Origin: Bacillus sp. 165
GTDB lineage: Bacteria > Bacillota > Bacilli > Bacillales > Bacillaceae_G
Direction: 5' to 3'
Assembly: GCF_017742235.1 (NCBI RefSeq)
Contig: NZ_JAGHKQ010000001.1
Span: 620,001-684,000 of the forward strand
Length of the DNA: 64,000 bases
In this document: positions 39,884 to 48,578 of the stretch, piece by piece
How positions within the stretch are numbered: position 1 is the first letter of the stretch
Layout: each line of letters begins with the position of its first letter
The notes under the pieces: model-generated
Told to the model about the DNA's origin: nothing
Database searches by the model: none
Seen by the model: the letters and a program-made list of their open reading frames with translations, nothing else
Translations under genes and position numbers: made by a program

Positions 39884-41107
39884 CTACTCCTTTAATAATT
39901 CTTGCAGCAATAATCGCTCTGCCTCTACTGCAATCTCAGCTTGTTCTTCCACTGTAAAAGGTGTTAAAACTTTACGTGCCGCTTGCGTATATAATGGAGC
40001 CAGCACTGTTTTCATATCTTTAAACTGATCCATCGTTTCTATTACATCTCTTAAAAACGCATCTTCTTGCAACTCCTCACGGCTTACATAAGGAACTGTC
40101 CGATTTTCATACTTCACAATATATACAAAATTATCCTGTTCTTCTTCTTCCATAAGAACTGCAATGATTTCCTCCAGCTGTGCCTGATCCTCTAGCAGCG
40201 CTGCAATACTTCCATACCCTGTAAACCTTACGGACAGCAAAATACCTGCATTTTCATGACGAGCGATGTTTATTCCATCAGAGCAAGCTTGTATCAGGTC
40301 ATCCATTGTATGTAATCCATCGATTGGGACCTCAAGCGTATCCCATATAATATCTGCCGTCGAAACAAAGGTACAATCAGGCTGTGCAGCGGATAATGAA
40401 ACTAGATAACATCCTTTTTCACCTACTTCTTTTCTATGACGACCTTGAATATTTCCTGGATAAATAATGGGTGGTTCCATGGAGAGAATTTGTCTCTTAT
40501 GAATATGTCCAAGTGCCCAATAATCAAATTTCGTTTCAATTAATTCAGATAGCAAGAAAGGGGCATACCGGCTATGTTCACTTTCTCCCTCAATACTACC
40601 GTGTAATAGACCAATATGAAACGGAGCAGTGCCTTGCTTTACATACTGCGAAACTATACTTTCAGTAACTGCTTTTTGATGGTAGCTGAAGCCGTACAGG
40701 CTTGCAAGCAGCTTTCCATCTTTATAAAAGGATTTCATTTCTACAGATGGCTCAGTATAAACATGAACGTTTTCAGGTAATTCCAGAACTGCTCCATTTC
40801 TATTAATATAATCGTGATTCCCGTGAATCACATATACTTGAATACCCTGAGGCAGCAACCTCTTCATCTGCTCCCGAAAAAAGGATTGAGCACGTATACT
40901 TCGTATTGCCGAATCAAATAAATCTCCTGAAAATAGAATAAAATCTACCTTCTCTCTAAGAGCCGTATCGACTATCTTTTGCAAGGAACGAAATGAACTT
41001 TCTTTCATTCTCTCAAAAATAAAAGGCGGCAAGCTCATTTGCAGCCCTTTAAACGGACTATCCAGATGCAGATCAGCCGCATGAATAAATTTTAGTGATT
41101 TCATCAT
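39884..41107 (-). CDS. yhaO: Mre11/SbcD-like phosphoesterase YhaO
   Basis: A 407-residue calcineurin-like nuclease. Metal motifs are HAADLHLDSPF near the start, FSGDLFD, HGNHDY and ALGHIHKRQ. The start at 41107 was preferred because AAGG lies nine bases upstream; the family starts just before the HAADLHLD motif. It is first in yhaO-yhaN and probably acts with YhaN in DNA-end processing. Confidence 0.93.
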   Translation of the reverse strand: MMKSLKFIHAADLHLDSPFKGLQMSLPPFIFERMKESSFRSLQKIVDTALREKVDFILFSGDLFDSAIRSIRAQSFFREQMKRLLPQGIQVYVIHGNHDYINRNGAVLELPENVHVYTEPSVEMKSFYKDGKLLASLYGFSYHQKAVTESIVSQYVKQGTAPFHIGLLHGSIEGESEHSRYAPFLLSELIETKFDYWALGHIHKRQILSMEPPIIYPGNIQGRHRKEVGEKGCYLVSLSAAQPDCTFVSTADIIWDTLEVPIDGLHTMDDLIQACSDGINIARHENAGILLSVRFTGYGSIAALLEDQAQLEEIIAVLMEEEEQDNFVYIVKYENRTVPYVSREELQEDAFLRDVIETMDQFKDMKTVLAPLYTQAARKVLTPFTVEEQAEIAVEAERLLLQELLKE

Positions 41108-41307
41108 ACTACACATCCTTGTCATATAGTATAAGCTATGTTGCTCAATCAGCAATAAGCTTCTCGCTGATAGGAATATCCTTTCATTTTAGCATTCTAG
41201 TTATACGAATGCACATTCCTCATATAAAAAGCTATTTTCTTTTTGCACTCTATTTATTTTTATGACAAAATAGTAGTAACATTCAGATTTTTAGAGGGGG
41301 AAACACT

Positions 41308-41490
41308 ATGAAATACATATTAACAGTTTTTGAAAAGAATGGAGAAAAATTGTTGGACGAAGCATTTGAAGCAGCAAGTGAAGCAGAAGCAAAAACAATT
41401 GGAGAAAAAGTTCTTCAGGAAAAAAGTCTTTATAAGCATACTCATCGTTGCACATCTTCAAGCGGCAAGCTTATTTTATTTCAACGTTAA
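41308..41490 (+). CDS. yhzD: YhzD-like small protein
   Basis: A 60-residue soluble protein, MKYILTVFEKNG onwards, ending HTHRCTSSSGKLILF. It matches the YhzD family I recall from this locus in B. subtilis. A GAGGGGG ribosome site precedes it and a terminator follows. Function unknown. Confidence 0.8.
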   Translation: MKYILTVFEKNGEKLLDEAFEAASEAEAKTIGEKVLQEKSLYKHTHRCTSSSGKLILFQR

Positions 41491-41492
41491 AT

Positions 41493-41523
41493 ACAAAAAG
41501 GAGCAGGTACGCTCCTTTTTATT
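41493..41523. terminator. Bidirectional terminator between yhzD and yhaR
   Basis: Arms AAAAAGGAGC and GCTCCTTTTT around a six-base loop. Confidence 0.88.
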
Positions 41524-42307
41524 TTCCTTTGAACAATGGAGAACGCTTTTCTAAAAAAGCTTGCACACCTTCTGCATGATCTCCTGTTGCACGCATCTTG
41601 AATTGTCCTTCTTTTTCAAGTTCGAGTACCTTTACTAATGATGGTCTGTTTACAGCACACAAAATTTGCTTTGTCTCAATCATAGCTTTTACCGGCTTTT
41701 GCAGCCATTCTTCTACTCTCCTCTTAACTGCTTGTGGAAAATCTTGCTCGATTACCTCATCAATGACTCCAATTTCGAGTGCTTCCTGTGCCTTCATCTT
41801 GCGACCTTCCCAAATGATTTGTTTCGCTGAACCCTCACCCACACGATTTTGCAAGAAGAAATGTCCGCCTCCATCTGGAATTAATGCAATGCCAATAAAA
41901 TTCATCGCTATGATCGAAGAAATGTCGGCCATTACATAGTCTGCCGCTAATGCAAGGCTTAAACCTAGTCCAGCTGTCGGTCCATGAATAGCGCTGATTA
42001 CAAGCTTAGGCATACTATAAAGTGTTGTAACTACTTCAGAAATCGTGTCCATAATAACCGGAAATTGACTGCTGTCAGGATTAGACAACATAGATTTAAT
42101 ATCTCCACCCGCTGAGAATCCACGTCCATTTCCGCATAATACAACTACATCGCATGAGCTTTCTGCGACTTTTTTCAATTTCACAAGCAGTTCCTGTAAC
42201 GTCCTTTCATCAAGAGCATTTAATACCTCAGGACGATTTAACATAATGGTCGCTAAGCGGCCTTCATATTTTACAACTACGGAATCAGTAGAACTAGATA
42301 CTGTCAT
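41519..42307 (-). CDS. yhaR: Enoyl-CoA hydratase/isomerase family protein YhaR
   Basis: A 262-residue crotonase-fold enzyme. LNRPEVLNALDE, CGNGRGFSAGGDIKSM (first oxyanion Gly and the substrate loop) and HGPTAGLGLSLALAADYV with later PDGGGHFFL are typical of enoyl-CoA hydratases. The start at 42307 follows AAGGAGCG; the frame upstream of it is not coding-like. Its neighbour encodes an acyl-CoA ligase, fitting acyl-CoA metabolism. Confidence 0.9.
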   Translation of the reverse strand: MTVSSSTDSVVVKYEGRLATIMLNRPEVLNALDERTLQELLVKLKKVAESSCDVVVLCGNGRGFSAGGDIKSMLSNPDSSQFPVIMDTISEVVTTLYSMPKLVISAIHGPTAGLGLSLALAADYVMADISSIIAMNFIGIALIPDGGGHFFLQNRVGEGSAKQIIWEGRKMKAQEALEIGVIDEVIEQDFPQAVKRRVEEWLQKPVKAMIETKQILCAVNRPSLVKVLELEKEGQFKMRATGDHAEGVQAFLEKRSPLFKGK

Positions 42308-42564
42308 AACACATCGCTCCTTATATACTTGTTCACTATAACATTTACAGATACTCTTACATAAATCCTTCTTTTTATGAAATATTCCGAAAATAAATAA
42401 CAAAAATGGATGAGGAATCTTCTGCTTCCCATCCATTCTTATAAAATCAGTCTGCCCTGAAGGAGACTTTCCTCCTTCTCCCACTAACGGATTCCCAATC
42501 TATTCAGCTTTTACAAGCATTTATTACTAAATTATACTTAAAGATGTACAATAAAAGCCTGCCT

Positions 42565-44124
42565 TTATTGATTAGGAGATGCTTCAAACATTTTACGCAA
42601 TACAAACTTTTGCAGCTTTCCGCTGGCATTACGAGGAAGCTCATCTACAAATACATAATGGCGCGGTCGTTTATAATCTGCCAGAGCATCACTATTTTTA
42701 CAATATATATCAAGCTCCTCCACATTCAAATCTTTATCTTTCTTGACAATAACAGCAATTACACGCTCTCCCCAAAGCTCATCTGGCTCTCCGAGCACTG
42801 CTACATCTAAAATCCCATCATGCCCATGTAAAAAGTCTTCAATTTCACGAGGATAAATGTTAACTCCTCCGCTGATAATCATATCATCTATACGATCTGC
42901 CACATACAAGTAACCCTCGTGATCCAAATACCCTAAATCACCTGAATGGTACCAACCTTTATGAGTAGATTTTTTCGTTGCCTCTTCACGATTATAATAT
43001 TCGGCCATCATACAAGGCCCTCTCATAATAATTTCCCCTACTTCAAATGCCGGCAATATATCATTAGGATCGGATGGACCTTCTTCCCTTGGTTTCACAA
43101 TACGAATTTCATGATTTAAACACTGTTTTCCAGCAGATCCAGCTTTTCGAAGCTGGTCTTCTTCCACAAGAAAGGAAACAACTGGCCCCATTTCTGTCAT
43201 GCCGTATATTTGTACTAACTCAATATGTAAACGCTCTTTACATTCTTTTACTAATGATGGCGCCATAGCTGCTCCACCATAAATTCCAATTTCGAGAGAA
43301 TCCAACTTATAGTTCTCTAAATCTTCTTGCAAGAGCATATTCCACATCGTTGGCGCTGCAAAGAAGCATGTAATCCCCTCTTCTTGAATGGTCCTTAACA
43401 CTTGTTTCGTATCAAACTGATGCAAAATTACATTTTTAGCTCCTACATGAACACGCGGCAAAATCCCTGCATGCAGTTCCCCACAATGATACATCGGTGC
43501 TGTAACAAGTCCTACACTGTCTCGATTATATTTTAAATAATATGTACAAATTGTACTATGCTCAGCCATTTCACGATGACGATGCAGTACTCCTTTTGGT
43601 TGTCCTGTTGTTCCGCTTGTGTACATCATGGAACAAAAATCAGTTTCCACTACTTCAATGTCTGCTAAATCAGAAGTAGCTTTTTTCACTTTATCGTGAT
43701 AAGAAACTGCATACTCTGGTGTTTCCCTATCAATACACCAAAATGAAATTGACGGAAAATCTCTTTCGATGCTGCTGATTACCGGTTCGACAGCTTTTTC
43801 AAATAACACTACTTTTGGAGCTGCATCAGATAGTATGTAGGAAACTTCCTTAGCTTTTAAACGGTAGTTAATTGGATTGAAAACGGCTCCAATTTTCGCT
43901 GCTGCAAAGTAAGTTGTCGCAAATTCACTCGAGTTATATAAATATGTAGAAATACGATCCCCTTTTTTGACACCCGCTTCTAATAATGCATTTGCTGTCT
44001 TATTTACCTTCTCTTCCCACTCTTTATACGTCCAGCGAATTCCTTTTAACGGCTCTACCAGCGCTTCTTTATTCGGGAAACTTCGAACTGCTAAATCAAA
44101 AATACGGCCTACTGTCATAAACAT
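42565..44124 (-). CDS. Acyl-CoA synthetase (ANL family)
   Basis: A 519-residue AMP-forming ligase. MMYTSGTTGQPKGVLHRH (AMP motif), YGMTEMGPV and the C-terminal LPRNASGKLQK with catalytic Lys are intact. Start has AGGAGGGG upstream. It resembles fatty-acid or aryl-CoA ligases (FadD/MenE type), but the acyl substrate is not determinable. It sits upstream of yhaR on the same strand (257 bases apart). Not seen at this locus in B. subtilis as I recall. Confidence 0.88.
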   Translation of the reverse strand: MFMTVGRIFDLAVRSFPNKEALVEPLKGIRWTYKEWEEKVNKTANALLEAGVKKGDRISTYLYNSSEFATTYFAAAKIGAVFNPINYRLKAKEVSYILSDAAPKVVLFEKAVEPVISSIERDFPSISFWCIDRETPEYAVSYHDKVKKATSDLADIEVVETDFCSMMYTSGTTGQPKGVLHRHREMAEHSTICTYYLKYNRDSVGLVTAPMYHCGELHAGILPRVHVGAKNVILHQFDTKQVLRTIQEEGITCFFAAPTMWNMLLQEDLENYKLDSLEIGIYGGAAMAPSLVKECKERLHIELVQIYGMTEMGPVVSFLVEEDQLRKAGSAGKQCLNHEIRIVKPREEGPSDPNDILPAFEVGEIIMRGPCMMAEYYNREEATKKSTHKGWYHSGDLGYLDHEGYLYVADRIDDMIISGGVNIYPREIEDFLHGHDGILDVAVLGEPDELWGERVIAVIVKKDKDLNVEELDIYCKNSDALADYKRPRHYVFVDELPRNASGKLQKFVLRKMFEASPNQ

Positions 44125-44354
44125 AGCTTTCCCCTCCTAAAAAGATTCACAATGCTATCATTTCGTGTATGTTTCGAGCTCTTCCTTCTATAAAATAACT
44201 AAAAATTCAAAATTTTATCGACATTTAACGTGATATTTATCATTTTTTGTAAAATTTTAGTTGTGAATATTGTAAGAAAGCGAAAATTTAGTGTAGTAAA
44301 GAATATTTTATAGTAGAGAATGAGCCTTTGCCGGTAGATAAACCATTTTGGGTA

Positions 44355-44391
44355 TAAAAAAGAAAGGCCATCCTATGACAGCCTTTCTTTA
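44355..44391 (-). terminator. hemZ terminator
   Basis: Arms AAAGAAAGGC and GCCTTTCTTT on the minus strand, T-run after. The hemZ TAG stop is inside the loop. Confidence 0.88.
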
Positions 44392-45878
44392 AATAGCTCT
44401 TCTAAAATTGTCAATTTGTCTTCTGTGTATTTTTCAAAACCTTCATTATAAGATTTCGGATCTTTCGGATTAGCAAAATGAGTGATTGCACCCGTTACAG
44501 GATTAACAAATTTGCTTGCCGCACCGCATCCTAAACCAATAATAGACTGTACTTCTTCCATAATAACAATGTTGTAGATACTTTCTTGTTCTGGCATTGA
44601 GTAACCTACATTTTCTAAGTTTCCTAAAATATTTTTTTGTCGATATAAGTAATATGGAACATAACCATGTGCAGCTGTCCATTCTTCTGCAGTATGCATC
44701 ATTTCCGTAATCTCTTCTCGACTCGCTACTTTATATTTCCGTTTATTTTGTGTCATTTCAGAAGCACGTTTAAACGATAAGGTATGGACCGTTAAAGATT
44801 CAGGCATTAACTTTTCAGTTTCAGCCAATGTATGATTAAAAATATCCAATCCTTCTCCTGGTAACCCAATAATTAAATCCATGTTAATATTGTTCATACC
44901 CATCTCTCTTGCAAGATGGTATTTTTCAATCGTTTCTTCTACTGTATGGTGGCGTCCTATTGCTTTTAATGTTTCCTGGTGATATGATTGCGGATTAATA
45001 CTGATTCTGTCAATATTCCACTTTCTCAAAACATCAAGCTTTTCAGGAGTAATTGTATCCGGACGTCCCGCTTCTACTGTTACTTCACGAATCTCCTTCA
45101 CACCTGGGAAAGATTGATACATTTCTTCATACAACATATCCATCTCTTCTGCCGTAATGCTTGTTGGAGTTCCTCCTCCGTAATATACAGTTGTAATCTT
45201 AATGCCTTTTTCTTGCAAAAACTTACCTATAGCCCGCATTTCATAATGCAGTCCGCCTAAAAACGAATCTACCGATCCTTGCCTTCCATTAATTGCATAC
45301 GCAGGGAAGGTACAATATGCACATTTCGTCGGACAAAACGGAATGCCGATATAAATGCTCACTTCGTTTTTTAAATTATATAGATCTGGAACAGCAGCTA
45401 ATTGTCTATCAACGATACGCTGCATCAGAGTAATTTTTTCATCATGAATTAAGTATTCTTCTCGAAGCTCTTTATGAGCTTGTTCCTGATTCATACCGCT
45501 TTGCAATTTTTTATGCAACAGCTTCGTTGGGCGTACCCCAGTTAAAATGCCCCACTTTTGTTCTATTCCTGTTAATTGCTGCAATACAGATAAATAGACA
45601 TATGATACAGCCTGCTTCACTTGTTTGAAACGTTCTTTCTCTGTTTCAAATTTCGTAATATCTTTTGTAAATACGGCTTCAAATGTTTGTCCATGTTCCA
45701 GATCCGTTAACCTTGCAAACACCGTAACAGCATCTGTTCCTTCTATCGAAAGATCCACTTGCACCTTTGCTTCTTTATCTTGAAAAGCCACTGTACATTC
45801 TTCAAAAAACAAGCTGCCAATCAACTGCAGCGGCCGTAAAAATCGATCATCTTGAATTCCTGTTATTACAATACGCAA
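44373..45878 (-). CDS. hemZ: Oxygen-independent coproporphyrinogen III oxidase-like radical SAM protein HemZ
   Basis: A 501-residue radical SAM protein with the cluster motif CPTKCAYC and an unusual 170-residue N-terminal extension typical of HemZ. GGGTPTS and IGLPGE follow. The start is TTG at 45878 with AAAGGTGATG upstream. HemZ is a HemN-family member; whether it is a true oxidase or a heme chaperone is unresolved. In B. subtilis it is also beside yhaR and yhaX. Confidence 0.93.
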   Translation of the reverse strand: MRIVITGIQDDRFLRPLQLIGSLFFEECTVAFQDKEAKVQVDLSIEGTDAVTVFARLTDLEHGQTFEAVFTKDITKFETEKERFKQVKQAVSYVYLSVLQQLTGIEQKWGILTGVRPTKLLHKKLQSGMNQEQAHKELREEYLIHDEKITLMQRIVDRQLAAVPDLYNLKNEVSIYIGIPFCPTKCAYCTFPAYAINGRQGSVDSFLGGLHYEMRAIGKFLQEKGIKITTVYYGGGTPTSITAEEMDMLYEEMYQSFPGVKEIREVTVEAGRPDTITPEKLDVLRKWNIDRISINPQSYHQETLKAIGRHHTVEETIEKYHLAREMGMNNINMDLIIGLPGEGLDIFNHTLAETEKLMPESLTVHTLSFKRASEMTQNKRKYKVASREEITEMMHTAEEWTAAHGYVPYYLYRQKNILGNLENVGYSMPEQESIYNIVIMEEVQSIIGLGCGAASKFVNPVTGAITHFANPKDPKSYNEGFEKYTEDKLTILEELFKERLS

Positions 45879-45965
45879 CTGCCATCACCTTTTCATTATC
45901 AAACTTCCTTTAGTTTACTTGAACCTCATTACTATGGTCAACCTATTCGAATCCCCTTATTATAT

Positions 45966-46055
45966 CTAGTATTTACCATAAGGTGAACCTTTCCTCAGTG
46001 CACAAGCTTCTTTTTCCATTGAAGATAAATTAGCTTTTTGTACAATATTAAACAT
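45966..46055 (-). CDS. Possible tiny ORF or remnant between yhaX and hemZ
   Basis: A 29-residue frame, MFNIVQKANLSSMEKEAC to KGSPYGKY. It looks protein-like but the ATG has no properly spaced ribosome site. Possible decayed gene end. Confidence 0.2.
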   Translation of the reverse strand: MFNIVQKANLSSMEKEACALRKGSPYGKY

Positions 46056-46066
46056 CCTGCTCTTCG

Positions 46067-46102
46067 TAAAAAATCTCCTTGGATATGTATCCAAGGAGAT
46101 TC
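46067..46102 (-). terminator. yhaX terminator
   Basis: Perfect arms AATCTCCTTGGAT and ATCCAAGGAGATT, T-run on the minus strand, just after the yhaX stop. Confidence 0.93.
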
Positions 46103-46105
46103 ATT

Positions 46106-46978
46106 TTACCACCTTCTTACTTTAATGTGATCTTTCAAGAAGTCTAGTGGGAATTGCTTGCGGAAGTGCTCCTTAATCATATAGGTTACTCCGCTTTGAT
46201 TGTTCGAACGAGTAACCCAATCAGCGGCCAATTTTACTTCCACCGGAGCATTCCACATGGCTACTCCTAATCCAACACTTTCAATCACTTCAATATCATC
46301 TATACTATCACCGATAGCTACCATTTCTTGTAAATCAATTCCAAGATGATCTCCCAGCACTTGTAACCCTCTAAGTTTTGAGACGCCTTGCGGTAAAATT
46401 TCAATCCGTTCTCCGTTGCATGCCACAACATTTACATCACTGAATGCTTCTCTAATTGTACGGAGAGCATTTTCTTTTTCCTGTTTATTAGAGAAAAAGA
46501 CATCGATTTTCGGTGCAGCTACCGGCTGATCTCTTAGTGTGTCACCTAGTGATTCTACGAATTGAATCGGATAAAACACTGGGTCTGCACTAGAAAGAAC
46601 GGTTTTTGCTATCAGATTTGATCCCAGCTTTCTCCTATTTCCCAATGAAAATCGTTCATGCGAAATTCGAATGTTACATTCAAAGTGCTCCAACACCTGC
46701 ACAAGATTAAATGTCTTCTCCTCAGACAATCGTCTTTGCACAAGCGGCGTATCCAGAGAAGAAGAAATAAATGCCCCACTATGAGTAACCAGAATAGATT
46801 CCAACTTTAATACTTTTGCAATTTTTTGTGCCGCTTGAAAGTTTCGGCTCGAATACAGCGTAACATATACACCCTTTTCTCTTACAAAGTCAATTGCCTC
46901 TTTCGTACCTTTCTGCAACTTACCGTTGGACCGTAACAACGAACCATCTATGTTAATAGCAAGCAAACGATAGATCAC
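46106..46978 (-). CDS. yhaX: Cof-type HAD-superfamily protein YhaX with altered nucleophile
   Basis: A 290-residue Cof/HAD-IIB protein. Motif I reads AINIDGSLL: the usual first Asp (nucleophile) is Asn9, while Asp11 is kept. Motif IV GDSIDDIE near residue 238 is intact. A phosphatase is therefore unlikely to be fully active. GTG start at 46978 with AAAGGAGG upstream. YhaX is a mother-cell sporulation gene in B. subtilis (recalled), and the Asn may be family-wide. Confidence 0.9.
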   Translation of the reverse strand: MIYRLLAINIDGSLLRSNGKLQKGTKEAIDFVREKGVYVTLYSSRNFQAAQKIAKVLKLESILVTHSGAFISSSLDTPLVQRRLSEEKTFNLVQVLEHFECNIRISHERFSLGNRRKLGSNLIAKTVLSSADPVFYPIQFVESLGDTLRDQPVAAPKIDVFFSNKQEKENALRTIREAFSDVNVVACNGERIEILPQGVSKLRGLQVLGDHLGIDLQEMVAIGDSIDDIEVIESVGLGVAMWNAPVEVKLAADWVTRSNNQSGVTYMIKEHFRKQFPLDFLKDHIKVRRW

Positions 46979-47273
46979 GTATCTGTGCCTCCTTTTCTAA
47001 GGTGTTACATCCTACAAATAAAGTATGAAAGGAGAAGTGCAATTAGAACGAACGTTACACTTGTTATACAAGCTTTAATATAGCCATTGTTCCTAATAAA
47101 GTCTGTACGTCCTTTTAGAGTTCTCTTTTAATCAGCCTTTTCAAGGTTTAATACACTAGTCCTACTATGGAAATATAATAACCGCATCGTGCTATGCTAT
47201 TGCTAAGTCTCTAGATTGTGTTTAATAAGTACGTTTTTATGAAAAAATAATAATAAAAAGGAGTGAACTTTAC

Positions 47274-47891
47274 TTGAAACTCCCTCTTTCTTGGTATGAA
47301 GGAGATACATTAGAGGTCGCTACGCGATTGCTTGGTCATAAGCTTGTTCATATTGTGAATGGAGACAAGCGAAGCGGATACATAGTAGAAGTGGAAGCAT
47401 ATAAAGGACCCGATGATAAAGCAGCCCATAGTTACGGTGGACGCCGCACAAAACGGACAGAAGTAATGTTCGGGCCTCCAGCACATGCGTATGTCTATTT
47501 CATTTACGGTATGTACTACTGCTTTAATATTATCACAGCACACAAAGAAGTGCCTCAAGGTGTATTAATTCGAGCTTTGGAGCCTGCGGAAAGCATTGAA
47601 GAAATGAAGCTATCTCGTTACGGAAAGAATACTATTACAAAGCAACAATGGAAGAATTTAACCAACGGTCCAGGCAAGCTCTGTCGTGCCATGAATATTA
47701 CAAAAGAGCAAACAGGGCTGTCTCTTTTAAGCAATGAGCTGTATATAGAGTATGTCGAGCCTGACGTGCATTTATCTACTACACACTCCATTATCGCAGG
47801 CCCACGTATCGGGATTGATTATGCTGAAGAAGCCGTTGACTATCCATGGCGTTTTTATTTTAAGGATCATCCCTGTATTTCTAAAAAATAG
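47274..47891 (+). CDS. DNA-3-methyladenine glycosylase (AAG/MPG family)
   Basis: A 205-residue base-excision enzyme. [19 protein letters not shown] with the catalytic Glu, [25 protein letters not shown] and [12 protein letters not shown] are hallmarks of the AAG family. Start is TTG at 47274 after AAGGAG. It ends before a bidirectional terminator shared with yheA. The 295 bases upstream hold no gene. Confidence 0.93.
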   Translation: MKLPLSWYEGDTLEVATRLLGHKLVHIVNGDKRSGYIVEVEAYKGPDDKAAHSYGGRRTKRTEVMFGPPAHAYVYFIYGMYYCFNIITAHKEVPQGVLIRALEPAESIEEMKLSRYGKNTITKQQWKNLTNGPGKLCRAMNITKEQTGLSLLSNELYIEYVEPDVHLSTTHSIIAGPRIGIDYAEEAVDYPWRFYFKDHPCISKK

Positions 47892-47971
47892 ATATACATA
47901 TAATAAAGAAGCAACCATGATATACAATAAAAAGCAATGGAATGTCTCTTGTTATTTAAATCATAATGCTC

Positions 47972-48010
47972 TAAAAAAGCCTGCTTTCTTTAAAGGAAGC
48001 AGGCTTTTTC
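47972..48010. terminator. Bidirectional terminator between glycosylase gene and yheA
   Basis: Arms AAAAAGCCTGCTT and AAGCAGGCTTTTT. Confidence 0.9.
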
Positions 48011-48364
48011 CTATTGTTGCATAGGACCATATAATTCTTCAAGCGGCTTTAAGATAATCTTATTTAAATCTGTAATAAGCATATTCATGCGTTGTTCTGC
48101 TTGCATTAATTGAGAAATCTTAGGGTTTTGCTGCACTTGCACTACGATTTGCTGCGCCTTCATATTATCTTGCTCCGTAATTTCTTGCCCTTGCATCATC
48201 TTTTGCTGAAGCTCCATTTGTACGGCACGGAATTGTTCAAATAGTTGTTTTGCTTGTGGATCTGTCTGTACTTGTTGATAGCTCGTCTTAAGAGCTTGAT
48301 AATCCGGATTTTCAGTGATTGCTTTTTGTAAGTCATAGGCTGCATCATACATGTTTGTTGCCAT
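48011..48364 (-). CDS. yheA: YlbF/YmcA-family protein YheA
   Basis: A 117-residue helical protein of the YlbF/YmcA (DUF964) family, with NMYDAAYDLQKAI at the start and QAEQRMNMLITDLNKIILKPLEELYG at the end (quoted in part). Family members YlbF and YmcA promote RNA processing with YaaT; YheA's role is unknown. Divergent from the YheC/D array, as in B. subtilis, but yheB is absent between them. Confidence 0.93.
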   Translation of the reverse strand: MATNMYDAAYDLQKAITENPDYQALKTSYQQVQTDPQAKQLFEQFRAVQMELQQKMMQGQEITEQDNMKAQQIVVQVQQNPKISQLMQAEQRMNMLITDLNKIILKPLEELYGPMQQ

Positions 48365-48487
48365 TTCATTTCCTCCTTTACACGGACTGCCCCTTAACTA
48401 TAACAGACTATGTATTATATGTGTAGTTTTGAAACTACATCTTATGCAAATTCATTTGCCGTAAAAGTTCTATTTTTTCCATATTTC

Positions 48488-48515
48488 ACAAACTCTTTTG
48501 TTTTATCATAAGATG
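48488..48515 (+). promoter_or_regulatory. Sigma-K-type promoter candidate for the ATP-grasp array
   Basis: AC (48488-48489), 17 bases, then CATAAGATG (48507-48515), near the mother-cell sigma-K consensus AC-N17-CATANNNTA. It lies about 60 bases before the first ATP-grasp gene. Confidence 0.5.
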
Positions 48516-48578
48516 CTACATAGACAATCGCCCATGAAGATAAGACTTATCCATTATATAAACAAATGAGGGACTTAT

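Noticed and set aside
47030..47060. LexA/DinR box upstream of the glycosylase gene
   Set aside because: GAACGAACGTTAC has the half-sites but not the CGAAC-N4-GTTCG spacing.
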